The notes beneath the pieces were generated by a model. The model ran no database searches and was not told the origin of the DNA. It was given only the letters and a program-made list of their open reading frames with translations. This document shows, in pieces, positions 13,200 through 25,751 of a stretch of DNA of 64,000 bases. Every line of letters begins with the position of its first letter. The first letter of the stretch is position 1. The position numbers were made by a program, and so were the translations under genes. Location of the stretch: NCBI RefSeq assembly GCF_905147365.1, contig NC_056417.1, positions 16,452,501 through 16,516,500 of the forward strand, in the 5' to 3' direction. The DNA comes from Aricia agestis. Taxonomy: Eukaryota; Arthropoda; Insecta; Lepidoptera; Lycaenidae.

Positions 13200-13384
13200 A
13201 AACACAAAAGCGTCTTTATTCTGCGTCTGACTGCACATTACTTCTTAGTTCTTCACGCTCAAAAGGACGTAGCGTAGGTTAAATAGTTTGCTCAGCCTTT
13301 CTAATTGTAATGTTGCAGTCCTACTGAAAGAGATTATCCAAGCAATTTGTTGAATCTGAGACATATTGCAAACATTTCTATTAC

Positions 13385-13490
13385 TAAAAAATCAGCCAAG
13401 TGCGAGTCGGACTATCTCACGAAAGGTTCCGTACCGTTATAGAGCAAAAATAGGCTAAAAATTGTGTGTTTTGTATGGGAGCCGCCTTAA
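13385..13490 (+). repeat. Dispersed repeat family C, fragment
   Basis: CAGCCAAGTGCGAGTCGGAC ... GGTTCCGTACC ... GTATGGGAGCC. Related pieces lie at about 60163-60310 and, inverted, at the right edge of the window (63960-64000). Confidence 0.5.
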
Positions 13491-14430
13491 TTTTTTATTT
13501 TAATATTATTATGAAATATTAACTATAATAATTGTAAGTTCTATTTATTATTTTCTCACATTGTCAATAGAAAATTATTACTTCAACAGAACTTCATTAC
13601 AATACTTGAATTTTTATGACTAAAGACACGTATCATGAAAACTCAAATGCAATCTGCTAATGTGTGTTTAAAGTTCGCGGCGCCTGACTACACACGAGGT
13701 AGCTCGCTTAACGTTCGTGATGAGATACAACCTGACGTTTCATTACAGCTACGGTACACAACTCGCTCAAACAGCACTATTAAACTACAAAGACAATGTA
13801 CGTAGCTCTTGATACATGATTGAGTCTTAAAATCTCTTATTATAAAGTCTACGTTGTAGCAGCGAAGCCATATTGCTCCATTGCATTGTGGTGCGTCAAC
13901 GAATCGCAGTTCTACCCTTCCGACGAACCGGAGCGATGTGGCGATGCCACTCTTGTAGTGTGTTATGTAAAGAAGAAGTAATAAAATAAAAGAAGACGTT
14001 CGTGTTTATTCTCTATCTGTTTATTGATATAATATGATTCGGCGAAGAGTCAGACGACAGGTCCAATCTTAGAAACCAGGCAAATTGTTCCGCCGTCAAC
14101 TATAGCTTCCAATAAAATGAATATACTATCTACAATAGCTGGGAGGGGTCGTAAACCGTCCGTGGAGTCGTGTCCGCCGGCTCCGCGCGGGTGTTTCGGG
14201 CAATAAATATTTATTGCGACATTCCATTATAAAAGTACCGGTCACCGATAAAATATATCGGCCCGGACCTAACTCGATGGCGGGCGGAACTAACTATTTT
14301 ATTAATGGCGCCGAAAGTGGGGGGAGCGGGACAGCATCACGTAATCGCTGTCTCCGCAGGGCTGATGCGACATTCAGGAGGCGTTGTAAGGAGAAGTGCA
14401 GAAGTTATACGATTGACTTTCTTCAGTTCA
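13491..14430. other. Gene-free stretch
   Basis: AT-rich with no supported gene. Several CpG-rich islets (for example 13860-13960 and 14160-14350) do not keep an open frame. Confidence 0.4.
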
Positions 14431-14888
14431 ATTATAGGTCAACCAGAATCTGATGGCAAAAAATGAGAAAATAAATTGACTCTAGCAATACCGGGGTAAT
14501 TGGAATAAAACATTTTGATTCTTTTTTTCCTTATAGCGGCTGATTCTGTGTGTGAAGCATGCAAAATATATAAAAACGAGCTTTTACCCGCGGCTTCGCT
14601 CGCGTTAGCAAGTATTATTATATACAAACTTGCATTACCTATTTTAACCCCTTGGAGGTAGAATTGATCAAAATCCTTTTTAGCGGATGCCTACGTCAAA
14701 TAATCTACCTGCATGCCAAATTTCAGCCCGACCGGTCCAGTGGTTTGGGCTGTGCGTTGATAGATCACCATGTCAGTCAGTCACCTTTGCGTTTTATATA
14801 TATAGAATATAGTTTTATCCAATGATCAAAGATATTTTTTGAAAATTGGGTGCCATCGTTTGCCATCAGATTCTGGTAGACCTATAAT
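14431..14888. mobile_element. MITE-like element with 30-bp inverted ends and a nested repeat
   Basis: The left end ATTATAGGTCAACCAGAATC and the right end, inverted, ATTATAGGTCTACCAGAATC continue similarly for about 30 bp. Inside, at about 14578-14808, is a copy of another dispersed repeat (TTTACCCGCGGCTTCGCTCG to TTTATATATATAGAA). Confidence 0.7.
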
Positions 14889-16948
14889 AAAAATATCACT
14901 TATAAAATTCATATATTTTTAAATCTGACAAATCCTTGACAGAACTGAAGACATATATATAGAATATGACGTGACCTAACAGTTTACAACGTAAGTAAAG
15001 AGCAAAATTACTCATTTTTCCCTTATTTGAACAAACCTTGTAACTTACCATGTCTATTGTGCCTACTTTATCATCAAGCTAATATATTATCTAGTTATAC
15101 ATACAAACTATATTATATTTTTTCATTTCAAATCATTTTCCCGGCCCTAAAGCCTCAATTCATGCAAAAAAACGACAGTTTTCAAATTGTCAGCTTATAG
15201 CCACTTCATCCACCCTTTTTTTAAACGGGTTGTGGCCCAACACACATTTCCACCACTGTATCTCCTGTGTCGCCAGGATCGACATTCATGTCTTTAGTTC
15301 TGTCGAGGATTTCTCAATTTTAAAATAAAGTAAATCTGGACGGCGTTTAAAAAACCACCAGTCCCATCGGTAAGAAAATACGGAAAACACAGCTCGCGGG
15401 TAAACATAAATTAAGGAGTGAAATAAAAAGTGAATTATGTTTTAATGAGAACAGGGACCAGTCGCCAGTGAACGGTTATTATTCCGTATACGTTAAAAGT
15501 GTATGTAGCGGATAACAATAATAATTGTGTAACATGTAATAAAATATTAATTAGTTTTAAAGAGCTGTATACAGTTAGAATTGGACTGCAGATTGATGTA
15601 AGTTATGGTGTTTATAAATATTGTATGTTATTTATAGTCTGTAGCCTGTTAAAGTATTTGATAAATAAAATAAAATAAAAATACTTTGTTATACTATTAC
15701 GTACTCGTTGTGCGCTTTTATAATTCCGGACGTCACGTTATCGTGGACGCCAACTTCCGCAATAAAACGTTGGGTACGTTAAATACCCTTTTGATTTTCC
15801 GCACCGCGGACGCTTTGTGCGGTTCAGAAGAGTGTAGACGTCGTGATGTCCTCTAACGTGCACTTTAAAAAGTTATCGTCGACAAAAATTTAAAAGCGTC
15901 GTCATATATTTCCATATATTTTACTTCCCTATGTTTTCTTTTTACCGCGGACGTGCACGATATTACCGCCACGTCCATAATTATAAAAGCGCACATTGAT
16001 TTATATAATGACATGACTACCGACCGCTGAGAATTGAATGAGATGCTAGTTAAACACACTTAAAACACACAACATTTTCTCAAAAGCAAAAAAAATACGT
16101 GCGGCTCTCGGGGACTGCCGCCGTAAAGCTACTGGCATAGCGTTTTCATCAACTTATGCAATTATAATTAGCATACGTCTAGTCGCACGTACACAAACAC
16201 CGTGCCGAAGTCCCCTGTGCTGATCGGAGTGGGGGGGGGGGGGATTGTTAGGTTTACGTTACGGAATTTCTTGTACCGGTCGCCGCGCTCGAAACCCGCG
16301 ATAAAAGCTATGCAATAGCTTATAAAGATAAAAAAAAATACCACCAACAAACAAAAAAATAAACTGTAGTCTGTAAGTACATGAATACGTAATTCACATT
16401 TAAATATACAATACATTTTTCCTACTCCCCGACCTGTTGCTGTTATAACTTATAGTAGGTACGTCACCGGGTCGCACACGTACCTGCCATGACTCATACA
16501 AGTTGATGAAGTCTATGAAATATTAACTACCAAAAGGTATTTTATTATTATTGCCGTACAGTTTATAGCTATTACACTTATAATAGAGCCAGCCGCAATA
16601 CCCTCTTTAGCTAAATAGAAAACCGGCATATTTAGTGTCCATTTCTGAGCACTTGGGCGGCGTATCTACTGGCTCGTTGCATAATGCAAGCGCTGACTCG
16701 ACGTATTGACTCAGCTGTCACTCGTCAGTGCCACACACCGTGTTGTATACTTTATACATGCTCGATATTATGCGCTCTATATACTCGCGCGTATTTACAG
16801 TTTCATATTATACGTCGTACCCAGGAAAAGAAAATATGAAGAAAGAACTGGCTAGTGATTGTTTAAAGTCGAGAAAATATTATATTGCCAACTATTTATG
16901 GCGCGAAAAAAGGATCAGCAGGCACAGAAGGCACAGATGTATATAAAT
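14889..16948. other. Gene-free stretch
   Basis: No coding signal. It contains a G-homopolymer at about 16231-16243. Confidence 0.4.
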
Positions 16949-17473
16949 AACTAGCGACCCGCCGGGTATCGCACGGGTATAAAATTAATATATAGCCACT
17001 GAAAAAATGATTAAAATCTATAGCCTATGAACCTTCACGTGGCCTACTGCTTATCTGTGCCAAATAACATAAAAATTGCTTCAGTAGTTCGCGAGATAAG
17101 CCTTTTCAAATAATTTCCCCCGTTTCCCCACATTCTCCTATTAGTTTTAGCGTGATAAAATATAGCCTATAGCCTTCCTCAATAAATGGGCTATCTAACA
17201 CTGAAATAATTTTTCAAATCGGACTAGTAGTTGCTGAGATTAGTTCAAAGTTAGCCCTTTTAAGTAATTTTCTCCGTTTTTTCTACATTTTTCTCTATTT
17301 CTTCGCTCATATTAGTCTTAGCGTGAAAAAATATAGCCTATACCCTTTCTCGATAAATGGGCTATCTAACACTGAAAGAATCATCAAAATCCGTTGCGTA
17401 GTCTTAAAGATTAAAGGAAACAAAGGGACATGAGGGAAAAAAAAGCGACTTTGTTTTATAATATGTATAGATA
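16949..17473 (+). repeat. Dispersed repeat, near full-length copy
   Basis: The head is AACTAGCGACCCGCCGGGTA and the tail GTTTTATAATATGTATAGAT, with blocks ATGGGCTATCTAACACTGAA and AATCCGTTGCGTAGTCTTAA. Other copies: 25752-26487 (inverted), 55566-56091 and 29280-29400 (head only). Head and tail wording resemble the 3' parts of RTE-like elements; the class is not proven. Confidence 0.6.
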
Positions 17474-17475
17474 GA

Positions 17476-18320
17476 TAATGTTCCAACATCCAGCTAAGCT
17501 GTCGCGAGACTCGCAAGGAACAACACGAATTAATTTCAATACTGATGGCGGTGGCGTGCTGCGATAACTGAAACTTTTAATTACTTCACCCCCCCCCCCC
17601 CCCTCTGTTTAGCACCGCTATACAGCCCGGGGCGCCGCAACTCTGTAATTAATTAACAATATTTGATTTCCTTTGTACAACTCACTTGCGATGTTCCTCA
17701 CAACAACTCCAGTCTAACACCGGCGACGCGACGGGCGCAACACTTATCTACAATCTAATATATTTTATTTCCTGTCTGTCATTGTCTTTCATTTTATTGT
17801 TAGAGATAGATTTTACTATTGAAGTAAAACTTCTTTAGTCGTGTTGAGACTGAAATTTGAAAGTCGCGTCATGAAAAAGAGGGTTAAAATAATAATAATA
17901 ATATTGCGTCACGAGACACGACGCCGCGTTGTCACAATTTTGGTCAGAATTTTAACTCTGTAGTCTGTACATTTTTTTAATACAAGCTCTCTGTCTACAA
18001 GTTGCACACATGGTTTGTAAATCACACGTAAATCACTATGATCGCACTATTTTCTGTTGGAAGAAACTCTCAAAAGAGTTGGGCGAATATGAGTGCGCTA
18101 TACTAGTATCCAGGCGGTGCTGTTATTACAAGTTTTTCTTGTATCTGGTATCGATTCGTGTAGTATTTCCCCGCGCCCCGCGGAGTTTGTGACCCTCTTA
18201 CAGCGAGTAACAACTTCCCTGGGCATTACTCTCTGCTCGTCGCTGCGCGCCTTCTCCGACCAGTCGACATTGTATGAGGACTAAGGAGCAATCACTTGAT
18301 AATAATTATTCGATTAGTAA
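17476..18320. other. Gene-free stretch
   Basis: Contains a C-homopolymer at about 17589-17602. No coding motif. Confidence 0.4.
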
Positions 18321-18471
18321 GCCGAAGTAACGCGGCGGAAATTCCGCATGATTACGTTCGCAATGTCAAACGCATACAAAATACGGACGGAACGCAACGG
18401 AATAGTGTCATCGGTAATTTAAAATACATTGCGGGCGTAATTCTGTAGAATTTCCGCCGCGTAACTTCGGC
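18321..18471. mobile_element. MITE-like inverted-repeat element (151 bp)
   Basis: GCCGAAGTAACGCGGCGGAA at the left is matched by an inverted copy at the right end with one mismatch in the first 24 bases. No clear target duplication. Confidence 0.6.
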
Positions 18472-18663
18472 ATCGTGTGTTTAGACACTTACTCACTAGT
18501 TTAAGTAACTAGGTCGGTAGGTCTTCTTTTTGTATCTCATTTATCTGAATCTATAATTAGGCATACTTAATTAGTTATGTACAATTACATTCTAAGCTTT
18601 GAATTTTTGATAATAGCGAGCCGCATCGGGGGAATTACGTTGTGGACAACATCTGCCCTACTA

Positions 18664-18798
18664 GAGAAGTGGCAAGCGATTATCGCAAACGCCAACAAAA
18701 TGTATGCGATTTGACATAAGTCATCGCTTCGCTAGCGAATACTAATGTCAAATCCCATACATTTTGTTGACGTTTAAGATAAGCGCTTGCCACTTGTC
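18664..18798. mobile_element. MITE with TA target duplication (135 bp)
   Basis: The inverted ends GAGAAGTGGCAAGCG and GACAAGTGGCAAGCG continue as similar sequence for about 55 bp. TA lies on both sides (18662-18663 and 18799-18800), as for Tc1/mariner-mobilised MITEs. Confidence 0.7.
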
Positions 18799-19065
18799 TA
18801 GACCCTCTGGTCAGTTTACAAGCGCTGGGCAGTCGTGTAGTAATTACCGTGGTTCGCGGTAATCCCGGTGTCTCGTGCGAGAGATGGTATCAGGTAATGT
18901 CCCGCCCCCGCCATTACCGCGAGCTGCTCACTTATCGCACGCCGATCGCTGCACTCTATTAACTATTTGTCTGCGATAATGTTTTGATGGCGAATATTAC
19001 TTATCACGTGATTGGTTTTTAAACGTTCCGAGTACGAAGCTATGTATAAGGTACCTGCATGATAT

Positions 19066-19712
19066 TTTAACGTTGTTAGTGGCGGCCGAAAAGGAAGATC
19101 TTCCGACCGAGCGAGGTGTTATGCTCGGTCAGGCCGAAGCCCACTGACGTCATTTCAGACGTTGTATTTATCTTGCCGTTCTCCGAAACTTCGATAGCGC
19201 GATGCAGGAATGTTAGGCGAATTGTGGGTACCGCCACATCACTCCCCCCCCGAAGACCTGTGGTATTCTTCGATGCGCTTGTGTTGTCAGGTGTGGGCCG
19301 AAGCTACGCGTGCAATGACCAGGAGAGGGACCCCGTGCTCTGCTTGCTGACCGGTCGTTGTAGCCTATGGCTGCCCCGTTCAAGCCAGACACGGATTCGA
19401 CCGGCGCGGAAGCCTAACGCGGCTTATGGTCGAGGCGACCCGGTTATGCTTGATGTCTGCTGACGTGGTGCGGATGGGCGGGGAGTGTTGATGATGATTC
19501 ATGTCCAGAAGGATGCGTGTTCTTGTCGGTGGTCACCAATTTAACGTTGTTCGTGGCGGCCGAAAAGGAAGATCTTCCGACCGAGCGAGATAGCATGCTC
19601 GGTCAGGCCGAAGCCCACTGACGTCATTTCAGACGTTGTATTTATCTTGCCGTTCTCCGAAACTTCGATAGCGCGATGCAGGAATGTTAGGCGAATTGTG
19701 GGTACCGCCACA
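19066..19712 (-). mobile_element. TRIM-like miniature LTR retrotransposon
   Basis: Two direct 173-bp LTRs (19066-19238 and 19540-19712) with about five differences flank only 301 bp. ATAT is duplicated at 19062-19065 and 19713-19716. On the minus strand the LTR starts TGTGGCGGTACC. The sequence after the 5' LTR is TTGGTGACCACCGAC, a primer-site-like motif, and a purine run (CGGGGGGGGAGTGA) precedes the 3' LTR. The interior has no RT or gag domain. Open frames that overlap the LTRs are not genes. It could also be an internally deleted larger element. Confidence 0.85.
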
Positions 19713-19739
19713 ATATTATATTGCAATACAGTTGGTGCT

Positions 19740-22039
19740 CAATATGGATTAACTCAATTAAGTCAAAACTTGCAAGTTACAAATCGTTTCATTATATAGT
19801 ATTTAGGGAGTAATCGCTATACATTATACAAATTGCATTTAAACGATTTATTATAACTTCTTCAGTTTAAATTTTTAATTTTGTTTGATCTTTATTCTAA
19901 CGTATTCGTAGACTGGAATAAGAGTATTATATACGTTATTTCGTAATTTTCGTTACTCCATTCGTGTTGCAGCGGGCACGAGGCGCGGGCCGGCGCTCCG
20001 CCCCGACATCGGTCTTGTTAGCGGCTTCCTCCGGCAATCACGATGCAAGCGCAGCGATCTGTAATTTAAATATAACTTGCCAAACTACGCGGCCGCACGG
20101 AACCCGCTTGCGAGACCTCTCAGCATACTATTAGCGACTTTGTGATGCGGGATTACGGCCTAGTGTCGCTCGCTCGCGGGTTATCACGAGCGACGGGGAA
20201 TATAGACAGTTGGATGTGAATGCAAAATGAAGTCGAACTCGCGATTACCGCGCGTGCCGTCATCGCTAGGGTTGACACGGGAAAACAGCCCCTGAAGGGA
20301 GGATATAAAAGCCATTTTCCACGTAACGAAAAGTCAAGTCGCGATTCGCGTGCAATGCAATGCAAACATCTTCGGCAGTAGAAATATCATGTGCGGGGCA
20401 ATCAGTTTCTTATTATCCGTCAACGTGTTCCGTGCAGTACCTCCTTAGTCCTCACTGAAGCCTTTGATATATGTACTACGTATTTTCTCATGCGAACAGC
20501 CTCATAAACAAAACTTTTTAAATCTATCTTTGATTTGTGCAGTGCGATATTTCTATGAAGATTCAACGTAGATACGCTTTTGAGTTGATGAAGTAAGACT
20601 TAGAAGAGATAATTTCAAGCGTCATGAAATTGATTGCGAAGACTGCACTGACATCTTGATATTATGTGCAGGAGGTCGGTATTCCCGGCGGTCGCCTAAT
20701 CGCGTTAGTCGTTACAAGTTCGACTATCTGCTGGGACTGGCTGGGAGTCGACAGTGCTGCTGTACTTGTGCGCTTCTAGTGTGGTGTGCTACAGAACTCG
20801 CTGTGAACTCAATACGAACTAACGAGCTGCAGCTAATTCGCTGTCCGCTCGCCTGAAACAAACTGCTAATTCAGCTCCTACACTAGACTTAACAATGATA
20901 ATATTGTAATACAACTCATGCTAACACAATAACTTCCTTTACAGAAGTTCATTCATTTATTGTTGAGTATTTTATTGACCTTTTGACTCGTAAACTGTAC
21001 CTGTACCGTGTTTAAATAAATAAATTTTAAAAAGTATTTTAACTTTCTCCGTGCGTGTATTTATTAACGTAGAGCACTAACGTTTTAATATAATACGAAG
21101 TGCAAAATACGAAAGAACAAAAATCTTTATTGTCAAACTATTTTGCAAAATTTTGCGTGATGTCTTAGTCCCCCAAACTGGGTAAAGTCTGTGCTATGAG
21201 GGAAGAATGTGAATATGACAGCTACTATACATACTTTTAAAGCTATATCGTTTAAGAGGGAAAATTATGACGAAAGTATGTCACTTGGGGCAGATAATAT
21301 AGCTTATAGCTGTTAATAACTTCCGTATGCTGCTCCATCCGTAAACTTAGACAGCCACCCTACATACAAGTTAAACTATGCCGTAGCTCACGCGACCTGT
21401 ATGTGGTCGGTGCGCTCGCGTGCTCGCCGCCACTTACGAGGCGCAAGGCGCTAGACGTTAAACTGATCACCACGCCGATAGCCAATGGGCGTGAACGTCG
21501 TACATTTTTGTGCCAAAACACCGAACCCAAAAAACGTTCAGATTATAATACTTTATAGAGTAGGCGGTAAAGAAATTGAAACAGCTATCTGATGTAGAAA
21601 CCTGGCGGTGCCAGGCGAGACCGCCGCTTAGCTAATCTATATAGTCATTAACACGAAAGGATGGGTATAGTAATTGTAGCATTAAATAAAGAGTTTCAAA
21701 ATTAACTGTTGTATTAAGTTAGCCTCTAGATAAAATTTATATTGCATTGTTGACTAGCATTGTCAATACTCAATAAGTTTTCGTCTGAGCACATAAATAA
21801 ATGGTTCGAAGAAAAACATCGAAGTTATCGGATGGAGTGGATGAGAGTGAGGCGATGCATAATTATATGCGACTGCGGCATTTGTTTTATAACAACTTTT
21901 AACTGTCGTACATATAATATTTCATTTTTAAGAAATTCAAATTCAAATATGTAATAAATTAGATTACTGGAAGAACAGGATATAAATTGTAAGTTTAAAT
22001 ATAAGAAGTACACAACCATGACATAACATACTAGTTTGA
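19740..22039. other. Gene-free stretch with a possible core promoter
   Basis: No exon could be supported. At about 20313 GGATATAAAAGCC is a good TATA-box match in DNA otherwise rich in CpG, but no open frame with a recognisable product follows on either side. It is noted only as a candidate. Confidence 0.35.
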
Positions 22040-22054
22040 AAACCTTAAAACACG

Positions 22055-22390
22055 CTTTAGCCAATCCGCCATCTTGGATGTCCGCCATGTCAGATTTAAG
22101 TCACGTGACTATTTTTTTTTCGTATTCTTGACAGCAAACCCTTTCAATTGATACCCTGCATATCATGGGGGTGCATTTCAAATAGCCTGCCTGCCATCTT
22201 GCAGGGGAGGCCGCCATATTGGATTTGTAATGACGTTACTTAGCTAGTCATGTATTGTCATCAGAACTCAGAGCGTGTGCAAAATTTTATCCTAATCGAG
22301 GACCGGGAAGTGGGTCAAATTAAGATTCCAAGATTTTCTTACATACATACTCGTAGTTACAAGTGAAGCTAATAAAAGCGTGTTAATGCC
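22055..22390 (+). repeat. Probable dispersed repeat with a GCTAATAAAAGCGTG end
   Basis: GCCATCTTGGATGTCCGCC, GCCGCCATATTGGATTTG and the terminal ACAAGTGAAGCTAATAAAAG resemble non-LTR-derived repeats. There is no second copy in the window, so support is weak. Confidence 0.3.
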
Positions 22391-22504
22391 CCTTCCCCCT
22401 CCTGGTCCTGCCCCTCTGAACTGACTGTACACTGTACAGATTACATGGCGGTAGACACACAAAGGGGTCGTTTACCCCTTTACAAACAACTCCCTACAAA
22501 CAAA

Positions 22505-22795
22505 ACCCTTTACAAACGGATCACCTGATGGAAAGCACATCAGAAGAACTTCTGTCGCCCATGGACACACGCAACATCAGAAGAGCTGCAGGTGCGTTGC
22601 CAGTAGGGTAGGTAAGGAAGGGAATAGGGAAGGGAAGGGTAGGGAATTGGGCCTCCGGTAAACTCACTCACTCGGCGAAACACAGCGCAAGCGCTGTTTC
22701 ACGCCAGTTTTCTGTGAGCCCGTGGTATTTCTCCGGTCGAGCCGGCCCATTCGTGCCGAAGCACGGCTCCACCACGTAAAGACCATATTAAATAA
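22505..22795 (+). repeat. Dispersed repeat family B, copy 2
   Basis: GATCACCTGATGGAAAGCAC, GTCGCCCATGGACACACGC, AAGAGCTGCAGGTGCGTTGC and AACACAGCGCAAGCGCTGTT, in the same order as copy 1. Confidence 0.7.
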
Positions 22796-23084
22796 ATACA
22801 CCTTTATTCAATAATACCTAATTAATAAGCGCCTTTATCTGTGTCTCTAAAATTTATTTATTTATTTGGGATAACAACAGCCATCAATTTTACAAAATAT
22901 ATTATATTTAATCTGTTATCTGGGTTATTAGACAAGTCACATTCGTAAATTGTAACAGCAAAGCTATAAATAAAAAATGTACTATCAGAGAAGTTGATTC
23001 ATAGGCAGATGGCGGACTTACGTAGTTTGGTCGCGTTAAGTCAAACACAGCCGAAGCCGAACACATCACGACTTACAACTTGAC

Positions 23085-23375
23085 GACCTCTGTGGCTCAG
23101 TTGGTGGGCTGTTGGTAGCTCAAGCCGGGGGTCGCGGGTTCGAATCCCGCTGAGGGAACAAAAAGTTTTCAAAGTTCCTGGGTCATGGATGTGTATTAAA
23201 TATGTGTATCATATAATAAAAATCTTAAGGGCCTCATGTATAGTATAAAAGTATTAAATATATTTCCGTTGTCTGGTACCCGTAACACGAGTCCTTCTGC
23301 AGGTACTTAGCACGGGGCCAGACTGACGTGGTGTGAAGCGTCTATAGATATTATAAAAAAATATAAAAAAATTGA
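23085..23375 (+). mobile_element. tRNA-derived SINE
   Basis: The head has RNA polymerase III boxes: A-box TGGCTCAGTTGG (23093-23104) and B-box GGTTCGAATCC (23137-23147). An unrelated body follows with TCTGGTACCCGTAACACGAG and an A/T-rich end at about 23350-23375. The head does not fold as a normal tRNA with a matching acceptor stem. A second, 5'-truncated copy is at about 29690-29800. Confidence 0.75.
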
Positions 23376-23734
23376 CATAACGACATGACGATCAAATGAC
23401 ACAGGTCCGTCAACAACTGCCTTCGAATCAAATTCTTCGATGGTACCACAGACATGTCACTTGAATATAGCGTTGCCTGAAGCGTTATATGTGAAATTCC
23501 GATCATTTTAGGTATACTTTACTTTGCTAATCTAAATCATGGAATGTAACTTGCCTAAAGCTCCATGAACGTTGCTAGCTTCTGCCGCCTAATACGGTGC
23601 GGGATTATTAGCGGATAGTATTAGGGGCGAAGTAATTTTATAGTGAGCTGTAAACTGTACGGCAGCCACCGCGCGTCCATTACATAATAGAAGGAAGAGC
23701 GAAAAATACTGTACTTATAATAGTATATTATAGT

Positions 23735-24230
23735 CATGCGAGTTTCTTACGCCGGTTCTTCTCGCCGGGTTAGATCCCGAACCGGTGGTAGGCTCCATGT
23801 ATGAAATGAAATATTTTATTTAGTTATGTGACAATGACTCACTTGTTAGTAGAGGCTTAAAAATTATATTAGTAACATCATAATCTTTAGGTATAATATG
23901 TATTATAATAGCTACATTGTGCATCATCCCTGCTCCATGCCGTTAGATATGGCGCAGCAGCGACGTACATAAGGACAGTCAAGTCGACTGGCTGTCATAG
24001 CAAGTATGCTGTTGGTACTCCCCCTCACTCTGCGCACTAAGGACGCGCATAGTTTTCGCAGAGTGACGTAAAAGCAGTCCACCCGTGCCACAGCATACAT
24101 CCCTGAAGCGCTGCAGTAGCGGGGAAGCCCCAACAGCATCCTGAATGCGTTATTAAACTGGACGCGGAGGGCGTTGTAGGCCCGGAGCGTGTATGAGCTC
24201 CACAGGCTGCACATGTAGACTTTCTGAAAA
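23735..24230 (-). pseudogene. 5'-truncated LINE: reverse transcriptase C-terminus and 3' UTR
   Basis: A minus-strand frame at 24214-23924 ends the ORF2 of a non-LTR element: YNALRVQFNNAFRMLLGLPR, CSASGMYAVARVDCF, LRKLCASLVRRVRGSTNS. These are typical of insect LINE C-termini. Its 3' flank contains CCACCGGTTCGGGATCTAAC, also found at 1-130. The catalytic RT part is missing. Confidence 0.75.
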
Positions 24231-24289
24231 TATTTATTTTATTAAATCAAAATTTTGTTTAATTTCTGAATAAATTATTATTCAGAAAC

Positions 24290-24600
24290 TAGCTGTCCCG
24301 ATGAACTTCGTGTCACTTTTAAACCTTCCCTGGACTTCTACGAATATTTTAAGACTAAAATTAGCCCAATCCGTTCAGCCGTTTTCGAGATTTAGCGTTA
24401 CTAACAGAATTGAAAATCCATTTTTATATATAAACTAGCTGTCCCGGTGAACTTCGTGTCACAGGTCACTTTTAAACCTTCCCTGGACTTCTACGAATAT
24501 TTTAAGACTAAAATCAGCCCAATCCGTTCAGCCGTTTTCGAGTTTTAGCGCGACTAACACATTTGAAAATCCATTTTTATATATAAGATAGATTAAACAA
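24290..24600 (+). repeat. Tandem dimer of a 150-bp dispersed repeat
   Basis: Two head-to-tail copies start AACTAGCTGTCCCGATGAAC (about 24290) and AACTAGCTGTCCCGGTGAAC (about 24434). Both carry CCTTCCCTGGACTTCTACG and CCGTTCAGCCGTTTTCGAG and end in TTTTTATATATAA. Confidence 0.75.
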
Positions 24601-25751
24601 TTTTGATTTTGATTCTAATAGCTTAACTGTCTATTCAATGCATCTAAAAGTTAAAAATCCAGTTAATGCATACAGCAATATATTATATTAGTTAAAATGA
24701 ATTCCGTTCTGGAGAGGAATCACATAAAGCATCTAAGAGCTGTAGAATTATATTTTGATGTAATCAAATGCAAACCTGTTTGGGCTTCCTGTACGTTTGC
24801 TGTACATAAACATACGACGCTGTGATAACAAGACGAGCGGAGGCGGTCCAAGCGAGGAGGTACAGCCCGCAGCCCGCAGCTCGAAGCAATATGCAGAGTG
24901 CAACGTACGTGCCGCATGTATCTTTATTAGCCGCTCGAAATATTCGCCCGTATATTATGTTGTATCTGTACAATATACGATATGCTACATACCACTGTAT
25001 GTATAATGTTGTATGCGGAACACTCTCAACCAGATTGCGTCTTGAATATTAGCGTTATTAATTCTATTTCGTGTGAGGTGTAGACAGGGTGTAGTGCTTG
25101 CGAACCTTCTCGGTAAATCACTATGACTATGCTGCATTGTATAATCAGTGGAGCTTCGTGTAACATACAGGCTACAGCATAGTCAGTAATGACTCTATTA
25201 TTCGTGTTATAACGGTAAAGTTTGTTATTGTGTGTGTTGTTATTTCTTGAAGCAAAAACGAATGAATGAATTTGACCTTTGGTATAGTTGTAGTTGTGTA
25301 GCAACAACATTTTATTCTGAAAGAGTAGAATATCGGAAACACTCAGAGAAAAGCGATGATTCGGTGCACAATATGATTCCAGTCCTACGCCACGTGCCTT
25401 AGGCCATGCTGATACTTTGTTCGTCCCATAAACCATGCTTTATGTCCCGTTCAGTTAATGGGTCACACTCGCTAACTTTATGAGTTGTTTTCGTGTTCCG
25501 AAGTCCATTTCTCTCAAACTCATGCACCATGTCATTCGTCATGGTGTGTGCTCCTTGCGTCACTGTAAGTGGTACCTCATATCCTTGAAGATGGGCGCGG
25601 CTGTATTCTATTACCGGTTTATTGTATTTGGCGTCGGGCCAGAGGGGTCAGTTGCATACAGAGGGGGAGGAGCAAATTGAATCGTTCTCACTAAATATGT
25701 TACGCGTTATGAGTTATCTGTCCTATTACCTCTACATCTACATACCATCTA
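24601..25751. other. Gene-free stretch
   Basis: The longest open frame here (25026-25436, minus) has no motif and no codon signature I trust. No repeat was recognised. Confidence 0.4.

Noticed and set aside
19116..19463. 115-codon + frame
   Set aside because: It crosses the boundary between LTR and interior of the TRIM-like element; no domain.
23085..23160. Possible tRNA gene (good A-box and B-box)
   Set aside because: The acceptor stem does not pair properly, the sequence continues into a shared non-tRNA body, and a second truncated copy exists at 29690; it is a SINE head.
25026..25436. 136-codon minus frame
   Set aside because: No motif, no splice context, and composition like the surrounding non-coding DNA.
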